Positions 21,901 to 33,525 of a stretch of 64,000 nucleotides of DNA are shown one piece after another. The stretch covers positions 262,587,918 to 262,651,917 of the forward strand of contig NC_053391.1 in the NCBI RefSeq assembly GCF_905171765.1, read 5' to 3'. The notes beneath the pieces were generated by a model that did not search any database, had not been told where the DNA came from, and was given only the letters and a program-made list of their open reading frames with translations. The DNA comes from Bufo bufo (taxonomy: Eukaryota; Chordata; Amphibia; Anura; Bufonidae). Position numbers and translations under genes: made by a program. Numbering within the stretch: the stretch's first letter is position 1; every line of letters begins with the position of its first letter.

Positions 21901-23540
21901 CTGTCAGTCGTAATGAGGGACATTCGGGTGCTGGACTGGCCTCTGAGAGAGAAGATCTAGTACAGGAGGTAGAGTCCAATAATTCCCTTTCAATAGCTCT
22001 TTTTGGCCAGTATGGAGCAATCACAGTCAGGTGGGGCTTTGCTACTGCTGCTTCTCTTAGTTTTTGGAATAAAGCATAGAGGAGACCTTTTAGCCTTGAT
22101 TCTAAGAATGCATCCACCAGTGGTTGCTGTTCTTGATAATACATGGTTAAGAAGTTGTCCACCTTTTTGTTCTTTCTTGATGCAGAGATCTATCATAGGT
22201 GCTCCCCATGTCTCACAGATATGGCTGAAGACTTTTTTGTTCAGGCTCCATTCTCCTTCTTTTAGGCTCTATCTGCTTAGAAAGTTTGCCAAATAGTTTT
22301 CCTTCCCCTTTAGGTGGACTGTAGATATTGAGGATAGGTGCTTTTCTGCCCATGCAAAAATAACCACAGCTACTTAAGATATTTTTTTGCTCCTTGCCCC
22401 CTCTTTTGTTTATGCAGCTTATTGTGATCACATTGTTCAAAATATTTTTTACATTTTTCAGTTGGGAGCAGAGGCTTGAGGACTTGAAAAAGCAGTCAAC
22501 TCTCACATTGGAGGAGGCATAATATAGGTCTAAGTCCCAAGTCTCTTGCACCATCAATTGGGCAGTATAAGCCCCCCAGTCTCTGCTATTTGCATACATG
22601 GTCACAATGATTGTCCTGACACCACTGTACTCCCTGACACAGATTTCTTTGGATAAGCCATCAATACAGTGACATTTTCACCTGGTAGGCAATCTTACAT
22701 TTTTTTTGTCCAAGGATGTTTGGCATTTGTCCCAGGAATTATGGAGAAAAGACTAATCTCCGTACATGGGCATGAGCCCACCTTGCTGCCGGGATGGTAG
22801 ACGTCATCAGGCCATGGTCCATAATGATGTCTCTGATTGACACCTTGACCAACCAACAGAAAGCAGAAACCTTTTAAATCAGGAACAGTTTTTCTCCTCT
22901 GGAAGGAAAAAGGAAAGATATTAGGAGATGTGAATCCGAAAGAACCCCCAAGAAGGTCTTTTATCCCTTTATCTGATTTTTCTACATTTATCTATCACCA
23001 CAAATCCCCCAGAGTTTTCCTACTTTTAGGTGTATCATGAGACTATCTTCGGTTGAGGCTGCAATCAAAAAGTCGTCAAGGTATGGGATAAATAGAATGC
23101 CTTTCTTGTGAATAAAACTTGACACTTTTGCCATGACCTGTGTGAAGATTCTTGGATCTGAATAAAGACCAAATGGGAGAAGGTATTTTTTAAAGAATAG
23201 AGCAATTCTCAGGGATTTCTGGTGATCTCAGAGAGGTCTGGTGAATAGCCGCATGATAATATGCATCTGCTAGGTCTAAAGTTACCATAGAGCAGTCCTT
23301 GGTAAGAAAGTTGATCATGGATCTGATTGTCTCCATTTTTTAATTTATCTAATGTGTTTGTTCAGGGCCTTGAGGTTATTCCATCCATTTTCTCTACTAA
23401 AACACTGGTGAATAAAACCTTCAGCCCCAACTGATATTCCAGCTCAGAGACCAGCATTTTTTTCGCAACAAAAGGGAAATTTGGTGCTTTAGAGCATTCT
23501 GCTTCTCTCATTGAATTATTTTGTTTATTAGGAGTCTGTC
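21901..23540 (-). pseudogene. RT, RNase H and methyltransferase-like remains of DIRS-2
   Basis: From right to left, the RT active site is read as IPYLDDFLIAASTE, with YLDD codons at 23083-23072. A degenerate RNase H region follows (22605-22213; YYASSNVRVDCF), then the DIRS methyltransferase-like domain with TVIAPYWPKRAIERELLDS (about 22030-21970) and SLRLTAWKLNGP. Several frameshifts separate them. Confidence 0.68.
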
Positions 23541-24900
23541 AGGCGGAGGTGAAGCGAATTCTAACTAATACCTGTAGCATATAACTAAAAGGACCCAGAG
23601 GGAGGTACACGTTTTCCCAAGCAGCCACAACATTTTCAACTGCCCCCTACCTGACCTCTGCTGTCATGGATTTGACTGACGGTAGGACTTGTCAGAGTTA
23701 TAGAGGAAAGCTTTTCCTTTCCCTTTGAAGATTGCCAACTGGTAGAGCTTTCATTCTTCTTTTGGTCAGGCTTAATACGTCTCTTGGTCCTAAAGGAGCG
23801 TCTTTGGTGGAAATAACGTGATTCAGGAAACCATTCTTTTTGTCTGAAGCCTTGTCCAAAATGTCATTTAGAATAGACCCAAACAACCTGTCACCTTCAT
23901 AGGGAATACTGCAGAGATGGTTTAATGATAACACATACCCTGACCAAAACACACTGCTCTCCAGGTTGCGTTTGATAAGGCCGCAGATCTTGCAGAAAGC
24001 CTCACTAGGTCCGCCGAGGCATCTGAAGTAAAATTAGTGGCCTGTTTTAAAACAGGAGGAGATACTAGAATATCCTCTCTTGGTGTGCCTGCCACCAAAT
24101 GTTCTTTCTGAAAAACATGAAACACAACTGCCAAGTCTTAGCTTAGCAGTAGAGGACTTCCAAGATCGCTTTAGCTGAGATTCACACTGAGAAGACCCAT
24201 ATCCTCAAAATGAAGCAAGGATTTCTTTAAGATCCTAGCCACTGGGGCGTTCACCTTTTTGGGGTCTTACCCAACAAGCAGAATCCTCTTTGGTTTTGAA
24301 TAATTTAGAGATGCTTTACAGTCCTTTCTAGATCTTTCCATTCAGTCTTGTTGTACTCCAAGCCTTGGAACATTTGATCCTGTATATAATGAGGATCTTT
24401 AACCTTTTCAACATTCATTGTTATTCTCATGGTTTTAAAAAGGGATTCAGTCTCTTTTATTGAGCAGAGCAGAAGCATAAAACTGATATCAGAGTCGACT
24501 TCAGAAATAATTTCTCCATCTCTCTAGCAGGACGGGAGTATGAAGTCTGGATGTAGATGGTTTAGGGCAGGGGTGGGCAACAATTCCCAGCATGCTCCAT
24601 TTATTTCTAGGAGAGTTCTGAGAAGAGTAGAGCAAGTATGAATACTGGGAGCTGTAGTTCCACAACAGCTGAAGTGCCACAGGTTGTCCACTTCTGGTTT
24701 AGGGGATACCACAGTTAACCTTGCATTTATGGCTCAGCTCACTTCTTAATTAAAGACCTCATGCTCTCCAATAAGGTCAATGATTCCTCCAATACCAGCA
24801 TTTTGAACATAGCTTTTTCTTCTAGGCAGCTGGCAGAGAGTTCTTGCATATGGCACATCTCTTATTCCTCTGAGAAGATTCCCCACTAAGGTTAACTGAC
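23541..24900 (-). pseudogene. Gag-like remains of DIRS-2
   Basis: Two short frames match the DIRS-1 gag. They are FTSDASADLVRLSARSAALS (about 24035-23980) against the DIRS-1 FISDASADALRLSARAATLS, and DRLFGSILNDILDKASDKKN (about 23895-23836) against FLFGSALDDILDKASDKKKG. The remainder is frame-shifted and is interrupted by an hAT-like short element at 24568-24696. Confidence 0.7.
24568..24696. mobile_element. hAT-like MITE, 129 bp
   Basis: The ends are CAGGGGTGGGCAAC and GTTGTCCACTTCTG. It is flanked by perfect 8-bp duplications GTTTAGGG (24560-24567 and 24697-24704). Eight-base duplications and CAG-type ends fit hAT transposition. Confidence 0.85.
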
Positions 24901-24916
24901 TCCTTACTCTATAAAA

Positions 24917-25005
24917 CAGGGATGCCCATTCTGCCTGGATAGCCTACAGCTATTAGAGAATGTTGGAGTTTTGCAACAGCTGTAGGGCCACAGGTTATAT
25001 CACTG
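24917..25005. mobile_element. hAT-like MITE, 89 bp
   Basis: It begins CAGGGATGCCC and ends TATCACTG, with perfect 8-bp duplications CTATAAAA (24909-24916 and 25006-25013). Confidence 0.82.
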
Positions 25006-25164
25006 CTATAAAACATAGTATGAGAAACAAAAAAAAAAAAAAAAACTTAAAAGCAAGAAACCTCCACCAAGGAACAAAGTGTCAAGATTCAAACATTTCT
25101 ATGTTGGTGCACACCAGAGCTCCAACAGAATACACATGTTAGGGAGAAGGCTTACTGGGCTGAG

Positions 25165-25597
25165 GGTAGTGTTGAGTGAATCTGGTTCGGATTGCTGTAT
25201 TCTAACCAATTAGTTTGAAAACTTCAGCCTCCTTACTACCGTAAAATGTATGGCCTCCGCAGAGGTTTTTTGCAATCTCGCTGTAAATATTGCAAGACTT
25301 GCTTTGTCTCGCATCTATGATGCGACACTTCAGTTATGCACATAAATTACAGTGTCAAAATCCAAAGCTGAACTCGGCTTGGTGCCTCATTAATGTAGCA
25401 AAGTTCAGCTTTGGATTTTGACATTGTATCTTACGCGCATATCCGAAGTGTTGCGTCATAGATGCGAGACAAAGTACGTTTCGCGATATTTTCAGCAAGA
25501 TCACAAAGACCTCCACGGAGCCTATACATTTTACGGTAGTGTGGAGGCTAATCGGGTTCGGATACAGCAGTCTGAACCAGATTCCTTCAACATTAGC
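25165..25597. mobile_element. Palindromic MITE of about 433 bp in DIRS-2
   Basis: The left end GGTAGTGTTGAGTGAATCTG is matched by its complement at the right end (to about 25597), with mismatches. The palindrome centre is near 25375 (TTCAGCTTTGGATTTTGACA against its complement). A related left end occurs at about 59834. No target duplication was recognised. Confidence 0.65.
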
Positions 25598-25853
25598 TGG
25601 GGCCTTAGGAGGATCAGACTTGAGGGCAGAATCACCATTATCAGGCAGAGACATTGCAGCCCAGAACAGGCAGAGTAAATAATAGCTGTAATCTACTGCC
25701 ATCACTTTTTTAAAACCAGTATTTATAGCCACACTTCTGTATTCCCTCCAACGTTATCCTTATGATCACATGGTCTGCGTTGTGCCAGAAGTGATAACAT
25801 CCAAAAAGGAGGAACTTCCCAGGGCCTCCAGGAATCTTTTAGTGCTATAGTCG

Positions 25854-26822
25854 TGCAGCATGCCAGGGCTCCCTATGGAGGATGCACGCGTGAGCGTACG
25901 AGTGATAAGGTGCCGAGGATAGTAGTACTCACGGTTTAGTTGTCCCTTGGGGCCGGCAGTCCAGTGGATGGGAAGACAGCACAAAATTCTCCAGGGCACT
26001 CTCAGTTGCAGGGAACACCAGCCAGATGTTGGTTGAGGTGCCCTTGATGGTAATTAGTGTAAGGTGCTTTTGCGGCTGGGCCTCTAGTTCATGACGCCAG
26101 CACCATTAGGTGCAAATGTTGGTGGCAGTAGTTGAAATGATGATATAGAATAAGGGAGACTAGAGCTTTTAAAAAACTCCCAGTACTTTACTGAAGCTGT
26201 TCCACAGATCATCAAGGTATGCAACAGTCATTTACATAAAGGCAGCTTTCACAGTGATTCACATTAGTTCCCAGAAGTTGCATAAGGAATTGTCCTCTAT
26301 AACAATCGGTCTTTCTCTCTCTTATTTCTCCAGGTTGGAGGGATGAACTCTCTCTGTTGTACTGTATAATGCTGTACTTCTGTATCCTCTTCTAGGAATA
26401 CTATACTCAGACAAATGGCCCTTTTGTCTAATTATGGTGGGTAGCTTGTAGCTTTGAATCTCTGCACCTGATGCAAAGAAGTCTGATAAATGACAGCTAC
26501 TTTCCTTTGTCAATATCCTCATTCCCTCTCTGGGTTGCCTCGAGCTACTGTAATCTTTTCCCTTTTATGGGCTGGTGTATGGAACTAACTATGGAGCTTT
26601 TATGTCTCTGCAAAATGGCTGCTGAGGTTCAGCTTGTCCTCAGACATCAACACACACTGACCTTCTTCTTCCTGCACTGTGCACTGAGTGTGGGGCGGAG
26701 TTAGCCCTGGGAGGCTTGTTAGAACCTCCCCCTCCCTATGCAACTTTATGAGAACAGATTTACAAGTACAGTTTACATGAAACACAATCACAACATTAAG
26801 CAATGTGTTTCAGGACACGGCA
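25854..26822 (-). repeat. 3' LTR of R1, complete, 969 bp
   Basis: On the plus strand it starts TGCAGCATGCC and ends GGACACGGCA. By eye, its first 165 bp differ from the other LTR at about a dozen positions, so the insertion is fairly old. It serves as an empty-site reference. It contains intact GGAACACCAGCC, where Ty3-B split the sister LTR, and intact TGTATAATGC, where a Harbinger-like MITE split it. Confidence 0.88.
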
Positions 26823-26836
26823 CCCCCCCCCTTCTT
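26823..26836 (-). other. Polypurine tract of R1
   Basis: On the minus strand AAAGAAGGGGGGGG directly precedes the TG of the 3' LTR. It primes plus-strand synthesis and fixes the LTR boundary. Confidence 0.75.
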
Positions 26837-27009
26837 TAACATAAGTTGTCCTCGACGCACTCTTGCCACGATGATGCATCACCTGAAAAACACAAACAAA
26901 AAGCATGCATGCATTGGGATATTATATATATATATATTTATATATCTATATCTATCTCTCTCTCTCTCTATCTCAGGAGCATCACAATATAAAATAAGTG
27001 ACAAGGGCC

Positions 27010-27240
27010 TTAGTTTCTCTTGTAACTGGGGAACTGGGGACGCTGACTTCGTACATCGAACAGTAAAAGACCAGGATAGTCCATAATGTAAAACAAAAAG
27101 GGAAACTTCTCAGGAGGCTCATAGGGTATGAGTCTGTTCTCTGGGCATGAAGCATAATAGTTGTAGAACATCGCGGAGGGCTCTAGTGCGTCAAAGTCCA
27201 TCTCCGGGCACATGACTTTAACGTTGAAAAATAAGGGCAA
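27010..27240 (-). CDS. Unrecognised frame between integrase and 3' LTR of R1
   Basis: An open frame of about 76 codons just upstream of the polypurine tract. It is rich in Pro, Phe and Tyr (YEPPEKFPFLFYIMDYPG). No signal peptide, membrane segment or known domain is evident. It follows another open frame (27297-27620). Together they occupy the position of an env or accessory gene, but nothing in the sequence shows such a function. It could also be a decayed tail of the integrase. Confidence 0.35.
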   Translation of the reverse strand: MPLFFNVKVMCPEMDFDALEPSAMFYNYYASCPENRLIPYEPPEKFPFLFYIMDYPGLLLFDVRSQRPQFPSYKRN

Positions 27241-27296
27241 AGGAGTCTTTAGAGAGAGTCCTTAGAGTAAGGCAAATAATCAAGGCAATGAGTCTC

Positions 27297-27620
27297 TTAC
27301 TCTGGCTCTGTAGATCCAAATGATGTAAGAATGTAATCACAGTTGAACTGGAAGGGCTGGAAGTCTCCTCGGCTGCTGTTGTAGAAAGTCCCTATAATGG
27401 GCAGACGGCTGACCTTTAGTAATCCGGTCGGATCTCCGAAGTGGCTGTGGCTCTTAAGGCCTTGGTTCAAGGTCACTTGGTACATCTTGAGCTTCTGAGG
27501 ATCCTTCACGAGGTACTTCTGGCAGAGGTGGGGCTGTAATAGTCTTGGCGGGAACAAGAAAGTTAAGTCCCGGCATAAGAAACCACTGTAGGGGATCTTA
27601 TTCCAATAATAGTTTTGCAA
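27297..27620 (-). CDS. Unrecognised frame downstream of R1 integrase
   Basis: About 107 codons, overlapping the end of the integrase frame. The composition is aromatic and proline-rich with KVSRLPIIGTFYNSSRGDFQ and FQFNCDYILTSFG. No known family was recognised. It may be a C-terminal extension of integrase after a frameshift or a separate product. Confidence 0.35.
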   Translation of the reverse strand: MQNYYWNKIPYSGFLCRDLTFLFPPRLLQPHLCQKYLVKDPQKLKMYQVTLNQGLKSHSHFGDPTGLLKVSRLPIIGTFYNSSRGDFQPFQFNCDYILTSFGSTEPE

Positions 27621-28965
27621 TAGGCTGTGCTGGTTCCTCTAGATCAGGTGATTTTTCAGACACTTGCTCTGTGGATGGAGTTTCTTCTTGGATTGGAGCT
27701 TCTTCCTTCAAACACAGCTTGAGACGGTTGTGATGCACTATTTGTGGTGCTCTGTTCTCTTTGGTAGATATCAGTCTCAGGATTGGGAATAGCTGTGATG
27801 ACGTAGGGTTCTCTTTCCCATTTACTATCCAGTTTACTGGTACGATGATTATTGTGATCACACATGGTTACCAAGTTTTAAGGGTTCTGCTTTTGCAGAC
27901 TGATCATAGTCTTTTGCTTTTGGCGTACATTCGCCATGCGGATTTGGACAATCTCTTGGGCAGGCATCCTCAAACTGCGGCCCTCCGGCTGTTGAAAAAC
28001 TACAACTCCCAGCATGCCCGAACAGCCTACAAGCATCAGCCTACAGCAGGGCATTGTGGGAGTTGTAGTTTTACAACAGCTGGAGGGCCAGAGTTTGAGG
28101 GTGCCTGCTCTTGGGCATCAGCTAGGTGTTTTTGATGTTCACGGACCCAATCTGTTTGTGTAAAGGATTGATGGAATCTGGAACTTGTACATCCAAGGTG
28201 AGATCTGCAGGTAATCTTCCTTGACGGCCAAACAAACATAAGGTAATATGGAGTGTATCCAGTAGAACAATGGATGGTATTGTTGTAACTATACATCAAT
28301 TAAGGTAGTAGAGTTGGCCAATCTGTTCTTTTAGCAGGTGGTTCAGCTCTCAACATCTCAATCAAGGCTTGGTTCATTTTCTCGCAAAGTCCGTTACCTT
28401 GAGGATGGTACGCTGTTGTTCTCCTCTTCTGACAATTGTGAAGTGAACATAGTGTTCATGGAAGAGTTGGGATTCAAAGGCAGATCCTTGATCTGTGAGA
28501 ATCTTTTCAGTGCATCCATAGGGCAACAGGAAATTCTTCCAGAAAACAATTTGCAGCGGTTTTGGCTGTCAAGTCTTTAACAGGTACAGCTACTACAAAT
28601 TTGGTGTCATGATCAATTATCGTCATGGCGTATGTATAGCCTGAGCGACTTGGTTCTAGCTTTACGTGATCAATGGCCACTATTTCTAAAGGTGTTTTGC
28701 TTACAATGGGATGTAATGGTGCTCTTTGGTCATGTCTTTCACTTCTTCCAATGGCACAAGTGGAACATTTTCGACACCAATTTTCAATATCTTCTCTCAT
28801 TCCAACCCAATAAAATCTTCGGCGGATGGTAGCTTCTGTTTTTTGTACACCAAAGTGTCCTGACTTATCATGGTACATTTCGAGGACAATTCTGGCATCT
28901 CGGCGTGGTACTATAATATGATGCAGCCGATCATTGGTGATGGGATCTAGGTTTCTTCTTAACAT
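27600..28965 (-). pseudogene. Integrase of R1
   Basis: The zinc finger is complete: His-His in MYHDKSGH and Cys-Cys in CRKCSTC (about 28875-28780). The first catalytic Asp is in IVAIDHVKLEPS (about 28665). The second is readable as LTDQGSAFESQLF in another frame near 28480, and the Glu near 28370 in GNGLCEKMNQAL. The frame YSYNNTIHCSTGYTPYYLMF follows. An hAT-like MITE (27961-28107) interrupts the C-terminal part, which continues with KLDSKWEREPYVITAIPNP near 27810. Frameshifts at about 28510 and 28300 make it non-functional. Confidence 0.82.
27961..28107. mobile_element. hAT-like MITE, 147 bp, in R1 integrase
   Basis: Palindromic, with ends CAGGCATCCTCAAACTG and its near complement ending GGTGCCTG. 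It is flanked by perfect 8-bp duplications CTCTTGGG (27953-27960 and 28108-28115). The middle carries CTACAACTCCCAGCATGCC and its inverted partner. Confidence 0.9.
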
Positions 28966-29074
28966 TAGTCACTTTTGCATAAACAGTTGCTTTCTGTTTC
29001 TCCATAGCTTGAGCAGCTCTGGATCTGCATTCTTTCTGGTGTTCTTACACTAGGGAAGAAATCGTATATCTCAC

Positions 29075-30349
29075 CTAATACTCTGCTTGCAACTTGATCC
29101 ACCTTTCTTTCTCAACTTGGGGTTCTGGATTTCTCTCCTGTTGGAAGTTGAGGACTTCTTTACCTTGGCCTTTGATGGTGATAGCATCTTGTTGAGCAAA
29201 ATGTTTATAGAAAGCCGGCATCTCTACTTCTTCCCATATGCCTTCCTGTTCAGTAGGGTCTTCTCTGATAGGCAGACGGGATAAAGAATCTGCATTATCA
29301 TTTGACTTGCCTGTTCTGTACTTGACCACGAAGTTGTAGTTTGCAAGACGTGAGGCCCATCTTTGTTCTAAGGCTCCTAACTTGGCTGTGTTCAGGTGCG
29401 CCAGTGGGTTGTTATCAGTATAGGCCACAAATGGGGTTGCTGCGAGGTAGTCTCTAAAATGTTTCTGTGACAGCCCACACAAGTGCGAGTAATTCCAGCT
29501 TGAAGGAACTGTAGTTCTGGTCATTTCTCTCGGCACCTCTAAGAGATCTGCTAGCATAAGCAATTATTCTCTCCTTATCTTCTTGCAGTTGAGACAGGAC
29601 AGCTCCCAGGCCTTTCTTACTGGCATCAGTGTAGAGATGGAATGGTTATTGGAAATCTGGATTGTCAGGTGGTTCGGCCAACTTTTTCTTCTCAGCTCTT
29701 TCACTGTGGTATGAGTAGGCCAATTCCGGACTGCGGCTATCTTCTCTGGATCTGGCTTGACACCTTCAGAACTGACAATATGTCCCAGGTACTTGACTTC
29801 TGGTTTCAGTGGGTAGCACTTAGAGGGTTTGATCTTGAGTCCGTGCTTGATGAGGACTTGAAAAACTTCAGCAATATGTTTTAAGTGGTCTTCATAGGAT
29901 TTAGAGTAGATGATGACATCATCCAGGTATAACAAGACAGTTTCAAACTTCTTGTGGCCTAAACAGCATTCCATTAATCTTTGGAAAGTTCCAGGTGCAT
30001 TGCAAAGTCCAAACGGCATATAGTTAAATTCAAATAAGCCCATAAGAATAGTAAATGCTGTTTTTTTACGATCTTCAGGAGCCATGGGTACCTGCCAGTA
30101 CCAGCTGGTTAAATCCAAAATAGAAAAGTAAGCTGAGGATCCTAATGCTGTCAAGGACTCCTCGATTCTTGGTAAAGGATAGGCATCCTTGTGGGTAATT
30201 TGGTTAATATTCCTGTAGTTCACACAGAACCGAACGTTACCATCTTTCTTTATGACAAGGACTAGAGGTGCAGCCCATAGACTATGGCTGCCTTTGATGA
30301 TTTTTGAATCTTTCATCTCCTGGATAATTTTTTTCACAGACTGGTACAT
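29075..30349 (-). pseudogene. Reverse transcriptase and RNase H of R1
   Basis: RT reads from 30349 with SLWAAPLVLVIKKDGNVRFC, VNYRNINQIT, SILDLTSWYWQVPM (first Asp), [20 protein letters not shown] and VLLYLDDVIIYS (YLDD), ending in YLGHIVSSEGVKPD. The frame is open to about 29640 and then shifts. RNase H continues in 29563-29075 with PFVAYTDNNPLAHL and YRTGKSNDNADSLSRLP. Part of the connection between the two is scrambled near 29600. The motifs are canonical for Ty3/gypsy elements. The RT frame itself has no stop. Confidence 0.87.
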
Positions 30350-30820
30350 AGTTGGTGGTATAGGCCGATACCTTTCTTTAATTGGAGGGTGTGAACCAGT
30401 AGGGATGGGTGCTTAATTACACTGACCTCTCCATAATCTGAAGGATGTTTACTGAAGGCTTGATGATGTTCCTTTACAACTTTTAAGACTCCTTCAATTT
30501 GTTCCTCAGGTGCAGAAGTATCTCCCACATTGAGTTCTGTCCACCATGATGTATTTGTAGTATGATCTTGAATATTCAGCTTCTGAGTAGACTGTTCAGT
30601 CGCAGCTGCAGGTACAATGAAAACCTCTTGAAAAGTGACTTGTAACAACTGGGCAGTGCTTGGTCAAAGTTATACTGCTACTACTTAAGTTCAGGAGACG
30701 AAATGTCACTTTACCTTGAGAAACAGTCACTAGGCTTCTTGCAGCTTGGTAGTCTTGACCTTGGATTCCAAGAGCGGCTCGGCACCATAGGAGTGTTTCA
30801 GTATCGGGTTTCAGTATCAC
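30334..30820 (-). pseudogene. Protease-RT linker of R1 pol
   Basis: Two short frames (30820-30596 and 30648-30334) fill the gap between the protease and RT. They have pol-linker character, such as LLNLSSSSITLTKHCPVV, but no domain of their own. A frame change near 30640 breaks continuity. Confidence 0.55.
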
Positions 30821-30931
30821 TGGTTGGTTATCTTTGATGCGAGCACAGCAAATCTCTCCTTTCTCATTAGCAAATTTCTGTTATGCACTTAATACACGGA
30901 TGGTCTGTTGTATCACCTTTTTGGAGGCAAG

Positions 30932-31309
30932 TCAAGCGGTAGGCATAGACTTGTATAAAGCTCCAAGCATTTCATTATAACAGTTCCTAAGGATGTTCAT
31001 TCCTAGGACTACTTGGGGGTTGTTATCTTCCCTGACTTGTACAACAATGATACCTTGTTGGGGTAGTATGGTTCCTCTAACTTGAAGAGTTGGATCCCAG
31101 TATCCATGCACTGGCACAGGTTTGCTGTTGCTGGCTATAATGTTCAGCAAGGATTCTGGTGTCTGTGTCAGCTGGTTTTGGTCCCAGTATTCCTCAAAGG
31201 CATTCTGTTGGATAGTTGTGACTTGAGATCCGGTATCCAATAAGGCAACAAAGGGAACCCTATTGATTTGGAGAACCACGTCTGGATGGGAGCATACATA
31301 TCTGGGCAT
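30932..31309 (-). CDS. Aspartic protease of R1
   Basis: Retroviral-type aspartic protease that cuts the element polyprotein. The active site is VALLDTGSQVTTI (about residues 22-34), and the flap and C-terminal ILG-type helix is seen as VVLGMNILRN. The frame is open over 125 codons. It lies between the gag zinc-knuckle region and the pol linker, and would be made as part of a fusion with gag or pol. Confidence 0.8.
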   Translation of the reverse strand: MPRYVCSHPDVVLQINRVPFVALLDTGSQVTTIQQNAFEEYWDQNQLTQTPESLLNIIASNSKPVPVHGYWDPTLQVRGTILPQQGIIVVQVREDNNPQVVLGMNILRNCYNEMLGALYKSMPTA

Positions 31310-31968
31310 TCAGCTGGGATCTTCTGGACCTACTGCTCTACCTCCCGAGGGGTGGTCCTTGGCCTCAGGGGTCGACCTTTTTTAACTGCCAGCACATCAT
31401 TTCTGTATGACCTGGCTTGTGACAAATGGGTCGCTTCGGCTTGTTAAAGCGGTCAGTGGGACGTCTACCAGAGTTTCTGGGATTAGGAGGGAAAATGTTT
31501 CCTTGGTGACGGTGTCTCATCCTCCAACAATAAGGGTTTCTCCCACTGTTCTAGTTTTTGGTATACTTTCTCCAGACTTTTGGTTAGGACGTTAACTTGC
31601 TCTGTCAAGGCAGCGACTGCATCAGGAACTGGAGCTTGGGCTTCCTGACTGACAGTGTTTTTCCCTCTGAGCTTGGCTAGGATTTCACTTCTGAGGGCAG
31701 ATTCTTCCAATTGGGCAAGGAGGATTTCCATTTGCTGTTCTACTGACACAGGGTACAATCTGAATATAGCCAACATTTTTTCTTTAAATTCCCTTAAAGT
31801 ATGAGCTTCCCCCGCGTATCGTGGGAACCAGGATTCTCCAAAGAAATAAGGCATTTTTAAAGGCATCATGCTTGGTGCTGCAGCCGCTGGTGATGTACTA
31901 GGACCAGCTGCGGCTACTGCAGGGGACCTGTTAAGGTCAGACTGCTCACTATCTCCTTGTTCAGACAT
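31310..31968 (-). pseudogene. Gag of R1
   Basis: The start is ATG 31968 (SEQGDSEQSDLNRSP). A low-complexity Ala/Pro N-terminus is followed by a capsid-like region with FGESWFPRYAGEAHTLREFK and MLAIFRLYPVSVEQQMEILL, then a coiled-coil stretch (LTEQVNVLTKSLEKVYQKLE). The long frame ends at 31483. In a shifted frame at about 31440-31390 a zinc-knuckle-like CHKPGHTEMMC is readable, but its first Cys is lost. The block is somewhat short for a Ty3/gypsy gag. Confidence 0.75.
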
Positions 31969-32784
31969 GGCAGTGACAGGCCTTCAATATAATGCAGGTT
32001 AAATATAGTTTTACACACTTTTTGCGTCGCTATGGGCAACCGCTACTTTAGGTGTCTAGCCCTTTAAGAGTCGTTGTGACAACTTAATATAGAGCAGTAT
32101 GGTGCTCTGTAAGGCACATTATGCTCCCAAACAGTCCCGCTTAAGGTTACTTCTTCCCAGCGGCACTCACTCTGACATTCCCGGAGGGAATTGCAGGGGC
32201 ATCGGAACACTATTATATTTGTTCTGTGGAGAAGGGCTGTTGATCTCCCTGTTTTTTTTTTTCGTTCACCCTCACGTTGTCTCGCGTCTCTTAAGCGTGC
32301 GTATGTCACCTCCCCCTAGGTCCATTTGCAAGGCAGGAGGGGCAACGCTGATTTGCAATTATTAGCAGCAGCGTTAGTATTGGCACAATTGTAATAAGTT
32401 ATTTTGCATAAGAGGATTGGTTTCTCTTTTCCCGCTTCATAGGGGGCATGGCCTCACTGCAATAGTGCAGCACAACTAATAAAGAGACTTCAGGCGGCCA
32501 TTTTAGATGCATAGAAAAGTCCATTCACTGACAGCAAGAAATGACAATGACACAGAAATATGCGATTTTGACACTGCAGTTAAATAACAGGTGACTAGTA
32601 CTGCATATCCAGGCAACTCTCAATATATATTTGGACAGTTCTGCAGCTCAATAAAAGCGTTTAAAGTTTTCACTGTATTAAAGCACATTGACAGTCTCTC
32701 AGGCAAACAAGTGTGGGCTTATTCTCATAAGGCAATGCCACACAGTTATATTGCACAAATCCTGTTTGTAGTGACGCCAATTCA
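31969..32784 (-). other. 5' leader of R1
   Basis: Untranslated leader between the 5' LTR and gag. Directly after the LTR (minus strand, from about 32781) comes TGGCGTCACTACAAAC. This begins with TGG, as expected for a tRNA primer-binding site pairing with a 3' CCA. The specific tRNA was not identified. Nothing else was recognised. Confidence 0.5.
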
Positions 32785-32948
32785 TGCAGCATGCCGGGGC
32801 TCCCTATGGAGGATGCACACGTGAGCATACTACTGATAAGGTGCCTAGGATAGTAGTAATCACGTTTTAGTTGTCCCTTGGGGCCGGCAGTGCAGTGGAT
32901 GGGAAGACAGCACAAAATCCTCCGGGGCACTCTCGGTTGCAGGGAACA
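32785..32948 (-). repeat. 5' LTR of R1, first fragment
   Basis: It matches the first 164 bp of the complete LTR at 25854. It is cut at GAACA by Ty3-B; the remainder resumes at 55418. Confidence 0.88.
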
Positions 32949-33525
32949 TGTAACGGTCGCGTACACACCACACACAGGGGGGAAGGAAGTGATCACTGCG
33001 CCCCACCCTCACCCCTGGCCCTGCCTACTTGCCTCGCAAGTCCTAATGACAAGGGACAACTGGACGGCAATCCCTAGCTTGGAATAAGTGCAGGGAGGAC
33101 AGACCAGACAAACAAAACGTGAACGGACCGAGTCAATACCAGAAGAGCAACAAAGTACAAATAGAGCAAACAGAGAATAGTCAGGAGGAAGCCAGGGTCA
33201 GAATACCAGGAGAACAGCAAAAGTACACAAGGAGCAGGCAGAGGATCGTCAGGAATTCAGCAGAAGGTAAGTACGCCAGGTAAGTCAAAATCGAAGGTGG
33301 AACCTAAATAACAGGCAACCTGTGGCCAACAGGCTGCCTGTTTACATACTGACTAGCAGGGGTCATGTGACATGGCCAGTGTCACATGACTCACCCTGCT
33401 GCATAGGGCTGAGCACCAAGTGCTCTGTGCTCAGACTTATCCTGGTTGCTGGGGGAACCGAGGACGTCGACCGCGCTGAGGAGACGTGCCCGGCGGGGTC
33501 CGTCCCGCCCCCTATCACCTAAGAG
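32949..33525 (-). repeat. 3' LTR of Ty3-B, lacking its U3 start
   Basis: It matches 54691-55327 of the other LTR, with some internal shortening. Homology stops at about 33525. The last roughly 90 bp (plus-strand sense) of the LTR and the polypurine tract are missing, so the chromodomain frame runs directly into LTR sequence. Confidence 0.8.
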
